Positions 44,140 through 54,758 of a stretch of 64,000 nucleotides of DNA are shown in pieces. The position numbers and the translations under genes were made by a program. The notes below the pieces were generated by a model that was given only the letters and a program-made list of their open reading frames with translations, searched no databases and was not told the origin of the DNA. This DNA comes from Rhodocyclaceae bacterium (GTDB lineage Bacteria; Pseudomonadota; Gammaproteobacteria; Burkholderiales; Rhodocyclaceae): the NCBI GenBank assembly GCA_018261935.1, contig JAGTRP010000004.1, forward strand, positions 62,001-126,000, written 5' to 3'. The first letter of the stretch is position 1. Each line of letters opens with the position of its first letter.

Positions 44140-45183
44140 CTAGCGCTGGACGGCTGCCAACTGCACAGTCTCCTTCTCGCCCTCCCCCTCCGCCAGGGAT
44201 GGGGGCTGCCGCAGGTCGTGCCCCAGCACCAGCCTGACCTCCACCCCCTGGCGCAGGCGGCTGGTCGGGGCGGCCACTCCCTTTCCCGCCAGGGCGGCCT
44301 GCAAGCCCATGGCCTGCTGCTCGAAGCCGGGCCGGTACTGGATTTCCGTCTGCCTCTGGCGATAGGGCTTTTGATTGGTCACATGGGCCACGCCGTAACC
44401 CATGTCCCGCAAGTAGAGGGAAGTGCGCCGCGCCTGACCTTCGACGCCGTTGCCGTTGGTCACTTCGAGCCGAACAGTCCCCGGCTGCGACGGCACCTGG
44501 AATGCGGCCTTGTCCGAAGCGAGCCGCAATGCCGGCGACGGCTCCGGCGGACGCAACTCATAGACGTTGTCCGCCACCCGGCTCAGCTGGGGAGCCGGCG
44601 CCGTGCCGGGCTGCGGCAACGGCGCCGCCGGCTGGGCAGCCATTGGCGGCGTCCGCGGCACGGGTTCGGGCGACGCCAACCGCTCCTGGGGGCGTCCCTC
44701 CAGTTCGGCCCGGGCGACCCGCAGATTGTCGGCGGCCCGAGGGTAGGCCGGATCCAGGCGCAGGGCTTCCTCGAACTCGACGATGGCTTCCGCCGCACGC
44801 CCCTGCAGCAGGAAGGCATAGCCGAGGTTGTTGTGGATATGGGCGGCGCCGGGCGCCTTGGCGAGGGCTGCCCGCAGTTCCTGCTCGGCCAGCGCCCGCC
44901 GGCCCTGGATGGCGTAGATCACTCCCAGGGCGTTATGGGCGTCGGCATGGTCGGGGGCGGCGTCGAGGACATCCTGGTAGGACCGGATGGCTTCGTCGTA
45001 GCGGATCTGGCCCTGGTAGTAGCGGCCGAGGGCGTAGTGGGCATCGGCATGGCCGATGCCGTGCCGGGTGGCGGCGACGGGCCTGGCCTCGAGTTGGGAA
45101 GCGCTCTGGTTGCCGGGTGTCGAGCAGCCGGCCAACGCCAGTGCCGTACCGATCAGGCCGGCATGGATAGGAGATAGGGACAT
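44140..45183 (-). CDS. tadD: TadD-like TPR lipoprotein with C-terminal LytR_C-type domain
   Basis: 347 residues. Lipobox LAGC with Cys20, so it should be lipid-anchored. Three or more TPR repeats at about 45-155 (ADAHYALGRYYQGQIRYDEAI, then ADAHNALGVIYAIQGR, then HIHNNLGYAFLLQGRAAEAI) match TadD-type pilotins. A Pro-rich linker and a C-terminal domain (about 235-320: VRLEVTNGNGVEGQARR) resembling LytR_C follow. TadD helps place the secretin in the outer membrane in other systems. The LytR_C fusion is not usual for TadD. Directly after tadC. Confidence 0.75.
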   Translation of the reverse strand: MSLSPIHAGLIGTALALAGCSTPGNQSASQLEARPVAATRHGIGHADAHYALGRYYQGQIRYDEAIRSYQDVLDAAPDHADAHNALGVIYAIQGRRALAEQELRAALAKAPGAAHIHNNLGYAFLLQGRAAEAIVEFEEALRLDPAYPRAADNLRVARAELEGRPQERLASPEPVPRTPPMAAQPAAPLPQPGTAPAPQLSRVADNVYELRPPEPSPALRLASDKAAFQVPSQPGTVRLEVTNGNGVEGQARRTSLYLRDMGYGVAHVTNQKPYRQRQTEIQYRPGFEQQAMGLQAALAGKGVAAPTSRLRQGVEVRLVLGHDLRQPPSLAEGEGEKETVQLAAVQR

Positions 45184-45204
45184 GGTCTTGCTCCTTTCAG
45201 GCCA

Positions 45205-46134
45205 TCAGCCAAGGGCCGGGAAAAGATTGCGGTAGATGCTGATGAACGGAGGCCCGCCCATGACCAGCATGAGGGAGGGGAAGATGCATGCAACGACCGG
45301 GAACACCAGCTTCACCGGCACCTTGGCCGCCGCCTCTTCGGCCAGCATCTGGCGGTGGACGCGCTGGGAATCCGCATGCACCCGCAGGGCGTCGGCCACA
45401 TTGGTGCCGAAACGGTCGGCCTGGATCAGGATGGTGGCCAGTGACGCCGCATCCTCGAGGCCGGTCCGCATGGCAAGGTTGCGCAAGGCCTGTTCGCGGG
45501 TGGCGCCGACCCGCAGCTCGAGGTTCACCAGATGCAGTTCGTCGGCCAGCTCTTGGCTGCGTACCCGCATTTCCTCGCCCGCCCGGACGATGGCCGCGTC
45601 GAGCCCCAGGCCGGCTTCCATGCAGACGACGAGGAGGTCGATGGCATCGGGGAAAGCTTCGAACAGCTCGCGCTGCCGTAGACGGACCGCCTGCCCCAGG
45701 ACCAGGTTGGGCAGGACGAAGCCGCTCCCGGCCGCGATGAGGACATAAACCATGAGCATGCCCGATTCGATCTTGATGTCGGAAAAGGTCACGTAAGTGG
45801 CCAACAGCAGCGGCAGAAGGAAGGTCAGCCCGATCTTGGCGGCAAAGTAGATGGGAATGGCCGAGCGGCCGCGGAAACCGGCATTCATGAACCGGGTCCG
45901 CAGCCGGGAGTATTCGATCCCGCTTTCCGGCAACATCAGCTTCGCCACGGGTTCAGCCAGTTTCACCGCCGTCGCCTGCCACTGCCCTCCGGCCGGTTCC
46001 GTCGAGTCGATGCTCTTGCCCTTCAGGCGTTCAGGCGCCACCCGCGGCCGAAAGAATACGGCGGCAATGCCGAACACGCCGCTGGTGACGGCGAAAAAAA
46101 TCAGCACCAGATAGACGATTTGCAGATTTCCCAT
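45205..46134 (-). CDS. tadC: Tad pilus assembly inner-membrane protein TadC
   Basis: 309-residue GspF/T2SSF-family platform protein. One N-terminal TM (about 5-27), a cytoplasmic region, TM pair at about 95-145, and a C-terminal TM. The motif ELFEAFPDAIDLLVVCMEAGLGLDAAIVR is characteristic of TadC. It pairs with TadB to anchor the pilus assembly machine to TadA. Start chosen at ATG 46134, with GGGAGG upstream; the longer open frame enters tadB. Confidence 0.93.
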   Translation of the reverse strand: MGNLQIVYLVLIFFAVTSGVFGIAAVFFRPRVAPERLKGKSIDSTEPAGGQWQATAVKLAEPVAKLMLPESGIEYSRLRTRFMNAGFRGRSAIPIYFAAKIGLTFLLPLLLATYVTFSDIKIESGMLMVYVLIAAGSGFVLPNLVLGQAVRLRQRELFEAFPDAIDLLVVCMEAGLGLDAAIVRAGEEMRVRSQELADELHLVNLELRVGATREQALRNLAMRTGLEDAASLATILIQADRFGTNVADALRVHADSQRVHRQMLAEEAAAKVPVKLVFPVVACIFPSLMLVMGGPPFISIYRNLFPALG

Positions 46135-46150
46135 TTCATGCCTCCCTCGG

Positions 46151-47125
46151 CTAGACCCTGATTTTGACGATGCGCCACATCCAGAAACCGCCCAGGACCA
46201 TGAACACCAGCGCTCCAATGGCCAGATTCAGCCCCACCGGATCGGTCCACAGGACCGACATGAAATTCGGGTTGATGACATTGATGATGATCGCCATGAC
46301 AAAGGGCAAGGCCCCCAGGATCCAGCCGGAAAGCTTGCCTTCGGCCGCCAGCGCCCGCACCTTCTCGAACAACTGGAAACGCTGGCGGATGAGCCGGGCC
46401 AGGTTGTCCAGCAATTCCGCCAGGTTGCCTCCGGTATCCCGCTGGATGAGGACCGCCACGACGAAATAGCTCAGATCAGTGCTGGGTATCCGGCGGGCCA
46501 GGTTGAGCAGGGACTCCTGGACCGAAATCCCGAAATTGATCTCGTCGGAAACGGTGCGGAATTCGGTGGAAATCGGCTTCCGCCCTTCGTTGGCCACCAT
46601 TTCCAGCCCGCTCGGGAAGGAATGGCCGGCCCGCAGGGAGCGGGAGATGAGATCAAGGACTTCGGGAAGCTGGCGCTCGAATTTCCTCAGCCGGGCTGCC
46701 CGCCCCACCAGCAGGATGAGCCACGGGATGCCGGCCAGCACCGCCGCCAGGATGATGCCGAGAAAGGATGGCAACTTGAAGAGCGCCGGCAGGAGCAGGC
46801 CGATCAGGGCCATCAGGCCGACCGATGCGAGGAACATGGCGACCGTGGTCTCGGAGCCGGCCTGCTGCAGCAGGCGATCGAGCCCGCTGATCCGCGGAAT
46901 CCGCATGAGAGCCCGTTCCACGGCGGGCAGTTCGGACAGCGCCCGCTGCTTGAGGAGCAGGGTCTCCTGGCTGCTGCCGCCGCCGGCCGAAACGCTTCTC
47001 AACCGGCGCTCGATGCGCTTGGCCTCCGGGCCACGGTAGGTATCCCAGATGACGAAGAGCCCTTCCAGGGCCAGCACCACGGCCAGGAAGCCGCAGACGG
47101 CGAAGAGATAGTAGAGGAAGTCCAT
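46151..47125 (-). CDS. tadB: Tad pilus assembly inner-membrane protein TadB
   Basis: 324-residue T2SSF-domain protein with one N-terminal TM (about 3-27), a central TM pair (about 93-137) and C-terminal helices (about 265-315). LPEVLDLISRSLRAGHSFPSGLEMVANE and RDTGGNLAELLDNLARLIR are the family core. It works with TadC and the ATPase TadA in Flp pilus extension. Lies between tadA (8-bp gap) and tadC (16-bp gap). Confidence 0.94.
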   Translation of the reverse strand: MDFLYYLFAVCGFLAVVLALEGLFVIWDTYRGPEAKRIERRLRSVSAGGGSSQETLLLKQRALSELPAVERALMRIPRISGLDRLLQQAGSETTVAMFLASVGLMALIGLLLPALFKLPSFLGIILAAVLAGIPWLILLVGRAARLRKFERQLPEVLDLISRSLRAGHSFPSGLEMVANEGRKPISTEFRTVSDEINFGISVQESLLNLARRIPSTDLSYFVVAVLIQRDTGGNLAELLDNLARLIRQRFQLFEKVRALAAEGKLSGWILGALPFVMAIIINVINPNFMSVLWTDPVGLNLAIGALVFMVLGGFWMWRIVKIRV

Positions 47126-47133
47126 GGCGGCCC

Positions 47134-48492
<1,359 letters not shown>

Positions 48493-48513
48493 TTCCATTC
48501 TCCTTTGACGTAT

Positions 48514-49677
48514 TCAGGCCGCTTTCTTGAACAGGCGGCTCAGCCACCCTCCCGCGGGCGTGCTCGAGCGTTTCTCCAACCGGGCAGCCATTTCCACCAA
48601 GGTCTTCGATACCCGGTCGTTGGGGTCGAGGCTGACGATGGGCTTGCCCTGGTTAACCGACGCCGCCACGGCATTGAAGCTGTTGGGCACCGTGTAGGCG
48701 ACATCGGCGCCGAGGGTTCCCTCCACGTCAGCCAGGCCGATTTCGCCACCTTTCTGATAACGATTGACGATGAGCCGCACCTTGCCGCGCGGGTAGCCGA
48801 GGGAATCGAAAACCGACATCAGCCGCTTGGCATCGCGGATGAAGGGGAGGGTGAGCTGGAGCACCACCATGATGCTGTCGGCGCAGTCCAGGGCGCGGAT
48901 CGATACCGGGTCGAGGGTCCGTTCCACGTCGACGATGACGTAATCGAAATTTCCCCGCGCCACCTCGATGAGGCGAAACACGCCTTCCGGGCGCACGCCG
49001 ACGGCCTTGTCGGGAGAATCAGGCGACGGCAGGACGCTGAAATTGGGCGTCACCCGGACCATGCTGGACATCAGGAACTCCCCGTCCAGGCGCTGCAGCT
49101 GCTGGACCACGTCGGCGACGCTGGTTCCGGCATTGCTATCTGAAACGTGCAGGACAGCGTCCCCGAACTGCAGGTTGAGGTCGATGAGCGCCACCCGCTT
49201 GCCCTGCTGAGCAATGGCATAGGCGAGGTTGGCGGCCAGGAAGGTGGCACCGCTGCCGCCCTTGCTGGGCTGGAAGACGATCACCTTGCCCTGGTGGACG
49301 GAGCTCGGGCCCAGCCGTTGCCGCAGGCGGGCGAGAACCTCCCTCACCGCCTCCGGCTTGAAAGGCAGGGCGAGCACTTGCAGGACCCCGAGCTGCATGG
49401 CTTCGAGGAGGAATTCCCGGCCCGGATCGGCCGCCGCCAGGACGATCGGCAGCTGGGGATGCTGGGTCGCGAGGCGCTCGACCACGGCCAGTTCGGAGCG
49501 GCTGCCGTCGGTTTCGGCAATGAGAAGATCCCGTGTCGCCGCCCCCAGCGAGGCAAACTGGCGGAGGCTTCCGACCGCCACTTCGCATTCGATGTCGGCG
49601 TCGGCGAGAATCTTGCGCAAGGCCTCCTGGGTATCTGCCTTGTGCATGAGGATGGTTGCTTTCATGATCTTTTCCAT
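48514..49677 (-). CDS. tadZ: TadZ/CpaE pilus localisation protein (atypical ParA/MinD-like)
   Basis: 387 residues. The N-terminal 120 residues form a receiver-like domain without the usual phosphoacceptor pattern; from residue 130 a MinD/ParA-like ATPase follows. The deviant Walker A is KGGSGATF: Lys139 is kept, but the catalytic-type Lys at position 144 is Ala, as in other TadZ/CpaE proteins. DLNLQFGDAVLHVSD and VIVDVERTLD are the further nucleotide motifs. TadZ proteins direct the Tad apparatus to the cell pole. Start at 49677 or at the ATG 49665 is uncertain. Confidence 0.9.
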   Translation of the reverse strand: MEKIMKATILMHKADTQEALRKILADADIECEVAVGSLRQFASLGAATRDLLIAETDGSRSELAVVERLATQHPQLPIVLAAADPGREFLLEAMQLGVLQVLALPFKPEAVREVLARLRQRLGPSSVHQGKVIVFQPSKGGSGATFLAANLAYAIAQQGKRVALIDLNLQFGDAVLHVSDSNAGTSVADVVQQLQRLDGEFLMSSMVRVTPNFSVLPSPDSPDKAVGVRPEGVFRLIEVARGNFDYVIVDVERTLDPVSIRALDCADSIMVVLQLTLPFIRDAKRLMSVFDSLGYPRGKVRLIVNRYQKGGEIGLADVEGTLGADVAYTVPNSFNAVAASVNQGKPIVSLDPNDRVSKTLVEMAARLEKRSSTPAGGWLSRLFKKAA

Positions 49678-49698
49678 GTCCTTCCGGTTTGGGAACTT

Positions 49699-50133
49699 TC
49701 AGCTGCAGACGCTGTTGTTGGTGCTGTTGAGGCTTTCCCGCGTCAAGGTGGTGGTAAATGGGGGCATTGCCATGCTGTGGATGGGCAGCGGCAGGGGCAG
49801 ATCGAGGGTGTAGTTGGTCACCGAAACGGTGACCGTCCTGCAGGTATTGACGTCGCAGCCGGAAGGCGAATAGGTGAGCGACACCTGGGCGCTGGAGAGT
49901 TGGGGTACGAGTTGCTGCATCTTCGCCGTCACCAGGGCCGTGGAATTGGGGTTGCAGACGACCGCCACCCGGGCTGCATTGCGGGTGGCTTCCGCCGCCG
50001 AGTTCCAGTAGAAAAGGGCAAGCCCGAAATACAGGATGCCGAAAAGCACGGTAAAGAAGAGCGTCGAGGCGACGGCGAACTCCACAGCGGCGGCGCCGCG
50101 CTCGGTCTTTCGAAAGTATCGCTGGACAGTCAT
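49699..50133 (-). CDS. TadE/F-like pseudopilin
   Basis: 144 residues. Short N-terminal basic leader, then ERGAAAVEFAVASTLFFTVLFGILYFGLALFYW: a prepilin-like site (Gly before Ala, Glu at +5) and one TM helix. The mature periplasmic domain carries two or three cysteines (VVCNP, GCDVNTC, and the terminal CS). It is one of two TadE-like genes here; with the neighbouring one it corresponds to TadE/TadF. ATG at 50133 chosen for its GGAGGAG ribosome site; the long form to 50154 lacks it. Confidence 0.85.
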   Translation of the reverse strand: MTVQRYFRKTERGAAAVEFAVASTLFFTVLFGILYFGLALFYWNSAAEATRNAARVAVVCNPNSTALVTAKMQQLVPQLSSAQVSLTYSPSGCDVNTCRTVTVSVTNYTLDLPLPLPIHSMAMPPFTTTLTRESLNSTNNSVCS

Positions 50134-50150
50134 GGTTCGCTCCTCCGGCC

Positions 50151-50651
50151 TCAAAGGTCCTGGCGCATGGTGACGGCGATGCCGGTGTGGCTGGCGGCAT
50201 TGCCGAACGTCGTGTCCGCCAGGACAAACTCCATGACGGAGTCGAAGGGGTAGGCAGTGACCCGCACCGTCACCAGGTTAGCCACACCGCTGCCGGTACT
50301 CACCGCCGAGTGGGGCTGGCCCGGGCAGGCGCTGGCATTGGCGGCATCGCAGATATCCACCATGGCCGTGGTCAGCCCCGGCGCCACCGGCGAGCCATCG
50401 CATGTGGTGATGCCGCCGGCCGTGGTGTAATCCCCCGTGACCACCAGACAGCGGGCTTCCGCCTGGGACACCGGGTCGCCGGCGCTATGGACGGTGAGAT
50501 GGCGCACCGCTGTCCGCACTGACTTGGCGAGGGTATCGTAGGTGTAGATGGCGCGGCCGTATTCGGTGATGCCGAACAACATCACCACCAGAAGCGGCAG
50601 CAAGACGGCGAGTTCGAGGATCGCCGCACCCCGTTGTGTCTTCTTCGTCAT
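50151..50651 (-). CDS. tadE: TadE-like pseudopilin
   Basis: 166 residues. The leader MTKKTQRG is followed by AAILELAVLLPLLVVMLFGITEYGRAIY, a TadE-type N-terminus with a processed Gly-Ala site and one TM helix. The periplasmic part has four cysteines (RCLV, TTCDG, DICDA, ACPGQ). TadE and TadF are minor pseudopilins processed by TadV. ATG at 50651 has GAGGCGG upstream. 17 bp before the next TadE-like gene. Confidence 0.85.
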   Translation of the reverse strand: MTKKTQRGAAILELAVLLPLLVVMLFGITEYGRAIYTYDTLAKSVRTAVRHLTVHSAGDPVSQAEARCLVVTGDYTTAGGITTCDGSPVAPGLTTAMVDICDAANASACPGQPHSAVSTGSGVANLVTVRVTAYPFDSVMEFVLADTTFGNAASHTGIAVTMRQDL

Positions 50652-50658
50652 GACCGCC

Positions 50659-51972
50659 TCACTGGACCAGAACCGGGACATTGGGGCCGACGCTGCCCGG
50701 CCCCCCGGGCAGGCCGGTGGTGGAGCAGGGGCTGCCTGAATCCTTGGCCATGCCCAGGTACTCCAGCTTGACCTCGGCGCCGACCCCGTCGATGGGGTTG
50801 AGCATCAGCACGCAGGCCCAGTCGATGATGGGCACCGTCTGGGAACTCGCCCAGCCGGCGCAATCCACAATGGGCGCCACGGCGATGCGGCGCTGGTCGT
50901 TGCCGTAGGCCTTGTGATCCCCACCGGGGCCATGGCTGAGGACGCTATAGGCATTGCTGATGGACAGTCCGGTGAGCGCGTTACCAGCGTCGACGGTGTC
51001 GACGGTGTCGCCATAGGAGGCGAAGCTGTTCCGCTTGGCCATGAAGTTGCCTGCAGCGCCTGCGAATTGCCCGTAGGCATCATGGAAGGCCGGGTAGGCG
51101 GGATCCGGCGCCGGCCAATTGGTATCCGTATAGGAAAAACCGGTGAAATCGGGAGGCGCCGTGCTGGCCTGGGGATTGCCTGCGCCGCTCTTGTAGAGCC
51201 CGAAGCGGGAATTCCACTTCACTGCCGCTGCAGAATCCACACCGGTCTGGCCCACCGGATTGGTGACCTGCAGGTTGCACTGGCCGTTGCCGGTCAGGAG
51301 ACCGCCCAGTTCGGAGGCGCCGCCGGCGGGGGGAGAAAAGTCGATCCAGTTGAAACTGCCCGTGGATCCGCCGCCCGCCTCGAAGCGCCCATCCACCCAG
51401 TCGCCCGGGCAGTGGCCCAGGGGGCCGGGCGTGCCGTACTTGCAGCTGGCCGGCATCGGCTTCTTGCACATGCCGAGGGGAATGCCGCAGGATGTCTGGG
51501 AAGGCCCCAGGGTGGCGGTGGCGAGGCCACCGACACTCTGGTCCCCCACCGCGAGAACACCCATGAAGTACATGGGGATGCCGGTCTTGGTCCAGCGGCA
51601 GCGGGCGTATTTCATCTTGACCGCATTGGCGGGAGAGATGGCTGAGCGGGTCTGGTAGGAACCGTTGAGGGTCTGGCTGAAGGTGATGTCGCTGGCGGCC
51701 AGGGCAATGGCCTGGTCCTGGAAGTTCACCAGATTGCGATTACCCACGGTCAGCCCGGCGTTTTCCGCCTGCTCCAGCTGGTTGGCATTGACACCGGTGA
51801 GTTCGCGGGCAGCGGCCAGGGAGCAGGCGTCCATGGCGTTCTGGATTTCGGCCTTGTGCACGTACAGGCGGCCGGTGTCCACCGCGAGGCCGACAAAGGC
51901 CACCAGGACGACGATGGCGACCGCCACCAGGACAGCCATGGCTCCCTGCTGGGAATTTCTGCTCGGTTTCAT
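50659..51972 (-). CDS. tadG: TadG-like pilus assembly protein
   Basis: 437 residues. The N-terminus RNSQQGAMAVLVAVAIVVLVAFVGLAVDTGRLY matches the TadE/G N-terminal domain, with a single TM helix followed by a large periplasmic, Gly/Pro/Asn-rich region rich in cysteines (for example CRWTKTG, TSCGIPLGMCKKPMPASC). I do not see a clear vWA domain, so it is a short TadG relative. Start at ATG 51972 with GGGAGAG upstream. Between tadE and the small lipoprotein gene. Confidence 0.8.
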   Translation of the reverse strand: MKPSRNSQQGAMAVLVAVAIVVLVAFVGLAVDTGRLYVHKAEIQNAMDACSLAAARELTGVNANQLEQAENAGLTVGNRNLVNFQDQAIALAASDITFSQTLNGSYQTRSAISPANAVKMKYARCRWTKTGIPMYFMGVLAVGDQSVGGLATATLGPSQTSCGIPLGMCKKPMPASCKYGTPGPLGHCPGDWVDGRFEAGGGSTGSFNWIDFSPPAGGASELGGLLTGNGQCNLQVTNPVGQTGVDSAAAVKWNSRFGLYKSGAGNPQASTAPPDFTGFSYTDTNWPAPDPAYPAFHDAYGQFAGAAGNFMAKRNSFASYGDTVDTVDAGNALTGLSISNAYSVLSHGPGGDHKAYGNDQRRIAVAPIVDCAGWASSQTVPIIDWACVLMLNPIDGVGAEVKLEYLGMAKDSGSPCSTTGLPGGPGSVGPNVPVLVQ

Positions 51973-51997
51973 GATGACTCTCCCGGCCCCCGGCCGC

Positions 51998-52282
51998 TCA
52001 CTTGGAAGACGACATGGCACCGCCGATGTTCATGACGTTGAAGGTCGGAGGCGGCGACTTGAAGCTGTCCTGATAGCGCCCCATGGCTTCCTTGGCGGCA
52101 GGACCGTCGACGCCCGCCACCGGGTCCGTATTGCTCGACGCCTCCGGATTGATGGTCTGCTGGGCCCGCGCCATCCGGACTGCTTCGCCGAAGTGCCGGT
52201 CGTAATCGGGGGTGGTGGTGGAAGCGCAGCCGGCGGTGACGGCTGCGGTGATGGCCACCAGCATGGCATGTTTGGCATTCAT
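51998..52282 (-). CDS. Small lipoprotein in the tad operon
   Basis: 94 residues. MNAKHAMLVAITAAVTAGC is a lipoprotein signal (AGC lipobox, Cys19). The short mature part contains DYDRHFGEAVRMARAQQTINPEAS and a Gly/Ser-rich end. This layout resembles the TadD-independent pilus lipoproteins found in some tad loci (DUF3613/RcpB-like position), but I cannot assign a family with confidence. GAGGAG ribosome site. Follows rcpA by 11 bp. Confidence 0.75.
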   Translation of the reverse strand: MNAKHAMLVAITAAVTAGCASTTTPDYDRHFGEAVRMARAQQTINPEASSNTDPVAGVDGPAAKEAMGRYQDSFKSPPPTFNVMNIGGAMSSSK

Positions 52283-52293
52283 GGCTGTTCTCC

Positions 52294-53874
52294 TCACTTG
52301 ACTTCGAAGCCGCCCGGGCGAGCCGCGGGGTTTTCCTGGGTAGCAGCGGCCGGGGCCGGCGCTCCGGCGCTGCCTTCGGCCGGCTGTTCGCCGGTATCGG
52401 GATGCCCCTCCATCTGGCCGTTCAGGAAGAAACCGGCTCGGCTCGGTGGAACGAAGGAATCAGTCGGCAGGGCATAGTTGGGCGGCAAGGGTTTGACCAG
52501 GCGGGGCGTGATGACGAACATCAGCTCGGTCTGCTCGGTCTGGAATTCATTGCTGCGAAACAGGGCGCCCAGGATCGGGACTTCCCCCAGCCCGGGAAAG
52601 CGGTTGATGGTCTCGCTGACATTGCTCCTGATCAGGCCGGCGATGGCCAGGCTTTGGCCGTCGTTGAGCTGGACCGTGGTCTGGGTCCGGCGCGTCGTCA
52701 TGGAGGGCAGCACGGAGGTGACGCCGTTCACCGTCGTGAAAGGCGTGCCGGTCTGAGAGAGCTCCGACACTTCCGGCGCTACCCGCAGGCTGATGCGCCC
52801 TCCCTCCAGTACCGTGGGGGTGAATTTCAGGCCGACGCCGAATTCCTTTTCCTCCAGGGTGACGGTAACGACCCCGGTGAGGGCATTGGGCTGGCTGGCC
52901 ACCGGTATGAAGACCTTGCCGCCCGCCAGGAAACTGGCCTCCTGGCCGCTGATGGCGACGATGTTCGGCTCCGCCAGGACCTTGATGAGGCCGTCCTTCT
53001 TGGCCGCGTCCAGGGTGGCACCATAGGAGAAATTGCCCCGGGTGACGGCGGCCGTGAGCACGCCGGCGCTGTTGGTGAGGAAATTGGTCAGGATGGAGGT
53101 GGCAAAGCTGCCCCGGGTCAGGCTGGCGTTGAATTGCACCCCCAGCTTGTCGAGCAGGGTCTTCTGCACCTCGGCCACCTTGACCTCGAGCATCACCTGC
53201 TGGGGATCGGCCACCTTCATCATATTGACCACCCGCGCCCTGCCGCCGGCGACGGGGGCCTGGGCGACATTGATCGCCGTGCCCGCCGCCACCACCTTGT
53301 CGCCGGCCACGGAAGGCATGAGGAGGCCGCGATTGATCTGGGCCACATAGGCCTCGGCGACCTCCACCGCCTGGGCCGCCCGAGGCGCGCTCGACACCAG
53401 TCCGCTGAGGACGATGGAGTCGGCGGCCACGCTCACCTTGATCTCCTTTTCGCCGGGCAACAGTTCCCGCAGGCGATCCTGCAGGAGGGCGGTGTCCGGA
53501 TCGACAAAGACATCCATGATGGTGGTGCCGCCCCGGCTCCAGAGAATCACGTTGGTGGAACCGAACACCTTGCCGAGAAAGTACAGTTCCCGGGGACTGA
53601 TGACGGTGACGTCGGCGACGGCCGGATTGCCGACCGAAACCCGCTCCACCGCCGTCGGCAGGCGCAGCAGGGTGGACTTGCCGATCACCAGGTGCAGGGG
53701 TTCGCCGATCGCAGCGCCGGGGCTCCCGATCGGTGCAGCGGACGCCAATGCCTTGGCAGGGGCGGCAAAAGCGGCGGGCGGCACAGCAAGGGTGGCAATG
53801 GCCAGGGCGACCACACCGAAAGTGCGGCGATGGGCCGCGGAGCCGGCTGCGCGGGCAGATCTCTCGATTCGCAT
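52294..53874 (-). CDS. rcpA: Tad secretin RcpA (CpaC)
   Basis: 526-residue outer-membrane secretin for the Flp pilus. Signal peptide of about 40 residues, then the RcpA/CpaC N-domain (HLVIGKSTLLRLPTAVERVSVGNPAVADV) and a BON-like stretch (IKVSVAADSIVLSGLV). The secretin domain (about 225-445) includes VMLEVKVAEVQ and VPILGALFRS. An Ala/Pro-rich tail ends the protein. ATG at 53874 with GAGGAGAAG upstream. Confidence 0.93.
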   Translation of the reverse strand: MRIERSARAAGSAAHRRTFGVVALAIATLAVPPAAFAAPAKALASAAPIGSPGAAIGEPLHLVIGKSTLLRLPTAVERVSVGNPAVADVTVISPRELYFLGKVFGSTNVILWSRGGTTIMDVFVDPDTALLQDRLRELLPGEKEIKVSVAADSIVLSGLVSSAPRAAQAVEVAEAYVAQINRGLLMPSVAGDKVVAAGTAINVAQAPVAGGRARVVNMMKVADPQQVMLEVKVAEVQKTLLDKLGVQFNASLTRGSFATSILTNFLTNSAGVLTAAVTRGNFSYGATLDAAKKDGLIKVLAEPNIVAISGQEASFLAGGKVFIPVASQPNALTGVVTVTLEEKEFGVGLKFTPTVLEGGRISLRVAPEVSELSQTGTPFTTVNGVTSVLPSMTTRRTQTTVQLNDGQSLAIAGLIRSNVSETINRFPGLGEVPILGALFRSNEFQTEQTELMFVITPRLVKPLPPNYALPTDSFVPPSRAGFFLNGQMEGHPDTGEQPAEGSAGAPAPAAATQENPAARPGGFEVK

Positions 53875-53912
53875 TTCTCTTCTCCTCTTTCTCGATCGGG
53901 CGTTACCCGGGT

Positions 53913-54758
53913 TCAAGCCTGGGAATTCGACTTCTGCAAGCCGCGTATGACCTCGATCTGGACATCATTACCCCTGTCGGCCGGCCTCGGCCCGGCGGCA
54001 CGAGGCCGTCTATGCACCTTCTTGGGGGCCTGGACCGCTACCGGCTCGGCCGCCGGCTTGGTCGTGGTCACCCGCAGGATGTCCTGCTTGTAGGCCCCCC
54101 CGGTCGCTACCGGGGACGAGTCCATCTGATTGCGGAGCACCAGGGATAGGGTGCCGACACTGCGCACGAGATCGATTTTTTCCGCTTCCTCGGGCGACAC
54201 CTCCAGGGTGACGGCATTGACCACCTTGGGCTTGGTCTGGTCCTGGTTGGCCTCCTGGGCCACCGCCAGGACGAGAATGCGCTCCAGGACAATCTTGGAA
54301 ACCGGCTCGGACTTGTTGCTGTTGTCGGGCAGGTTGACCATGACGTCCACATAGTTGCCCGGCAGGGCGAAGCCGGCGACGCCCACCACCTCGTTGACCC
54401 GCACGGTGACCGCCCGCTTGCCTTCCTTGATCACCGCGGACAGGCCTCCCTTGGCGCCGACGGGGGCGAGCTTGGCCTCGACGATGGGCTCGCCCCGCAC
54501 CAGATTGGTCTTGAGGACGCGGCCTTCCAGGGCCGCGCCGTTCTCGAAGGCCCCTGCCGGCACCGCATCCCGGGGCCAGCCCACGGTCTCCACCATGGTC
54601 ACGTTGAGGGTCGAGCCGAGATCCGCGTCCCGGGCCGCCACGGCCACGGGGACGGTCTGCACGGCGCGGCTGCTCAGCCATTGGGTGGCGACGAAGACGG
54701 CGGCGACGCCGGCGATCAACGACAGGACGATCATTGCTAATGCACGGCTACTTCTCAT
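53913..54758 (-). CDS. cpaB: Tad pilus assembly protein RcpC/CpaB
   Basis: 281 residues. One N-terminal TM (about 7-26), then a SAF-like domain (about 35-100: VPVAVAARDADLGSTL, GWPRDAVPAGAF) and the RcpC core (VTVRVNEVVGVAGFALPGNYVDVMV). The C-terminus is Pro/Arg/Lys-rich. In other systems RcpC/CpaB binds peptidoglycan and stabilises the secretin. The ATG overlaps the stop of the upstream ATPase as ATGA. Confidence 0.92.
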   Translation of the reverse strand: MRSSRALAMIVLSLIAGVAAVFVATQWLSSRAVQTVPVAVAARDADLGSTLNVTMVETVGWPRDAVPAGAFENGAALEGRVLKTNLVRGEPIVEAKLAPVGAKGGLSAVIKEGKRAVTVRVNEVVGVAGFALPGNYVDVMVNLPDNSNKSEPVSKIVLERILVLAVAQEANQDQTKPKVVNAVTLEVSPEEAEKIDLVRSVGTLSLVLRNQMDSSPVATGGAYKQDILRVTTTKPAAEPVAVQAPKKVHRRPRAAGPRPADRGNDVQIEVIRGLQKSNSQA

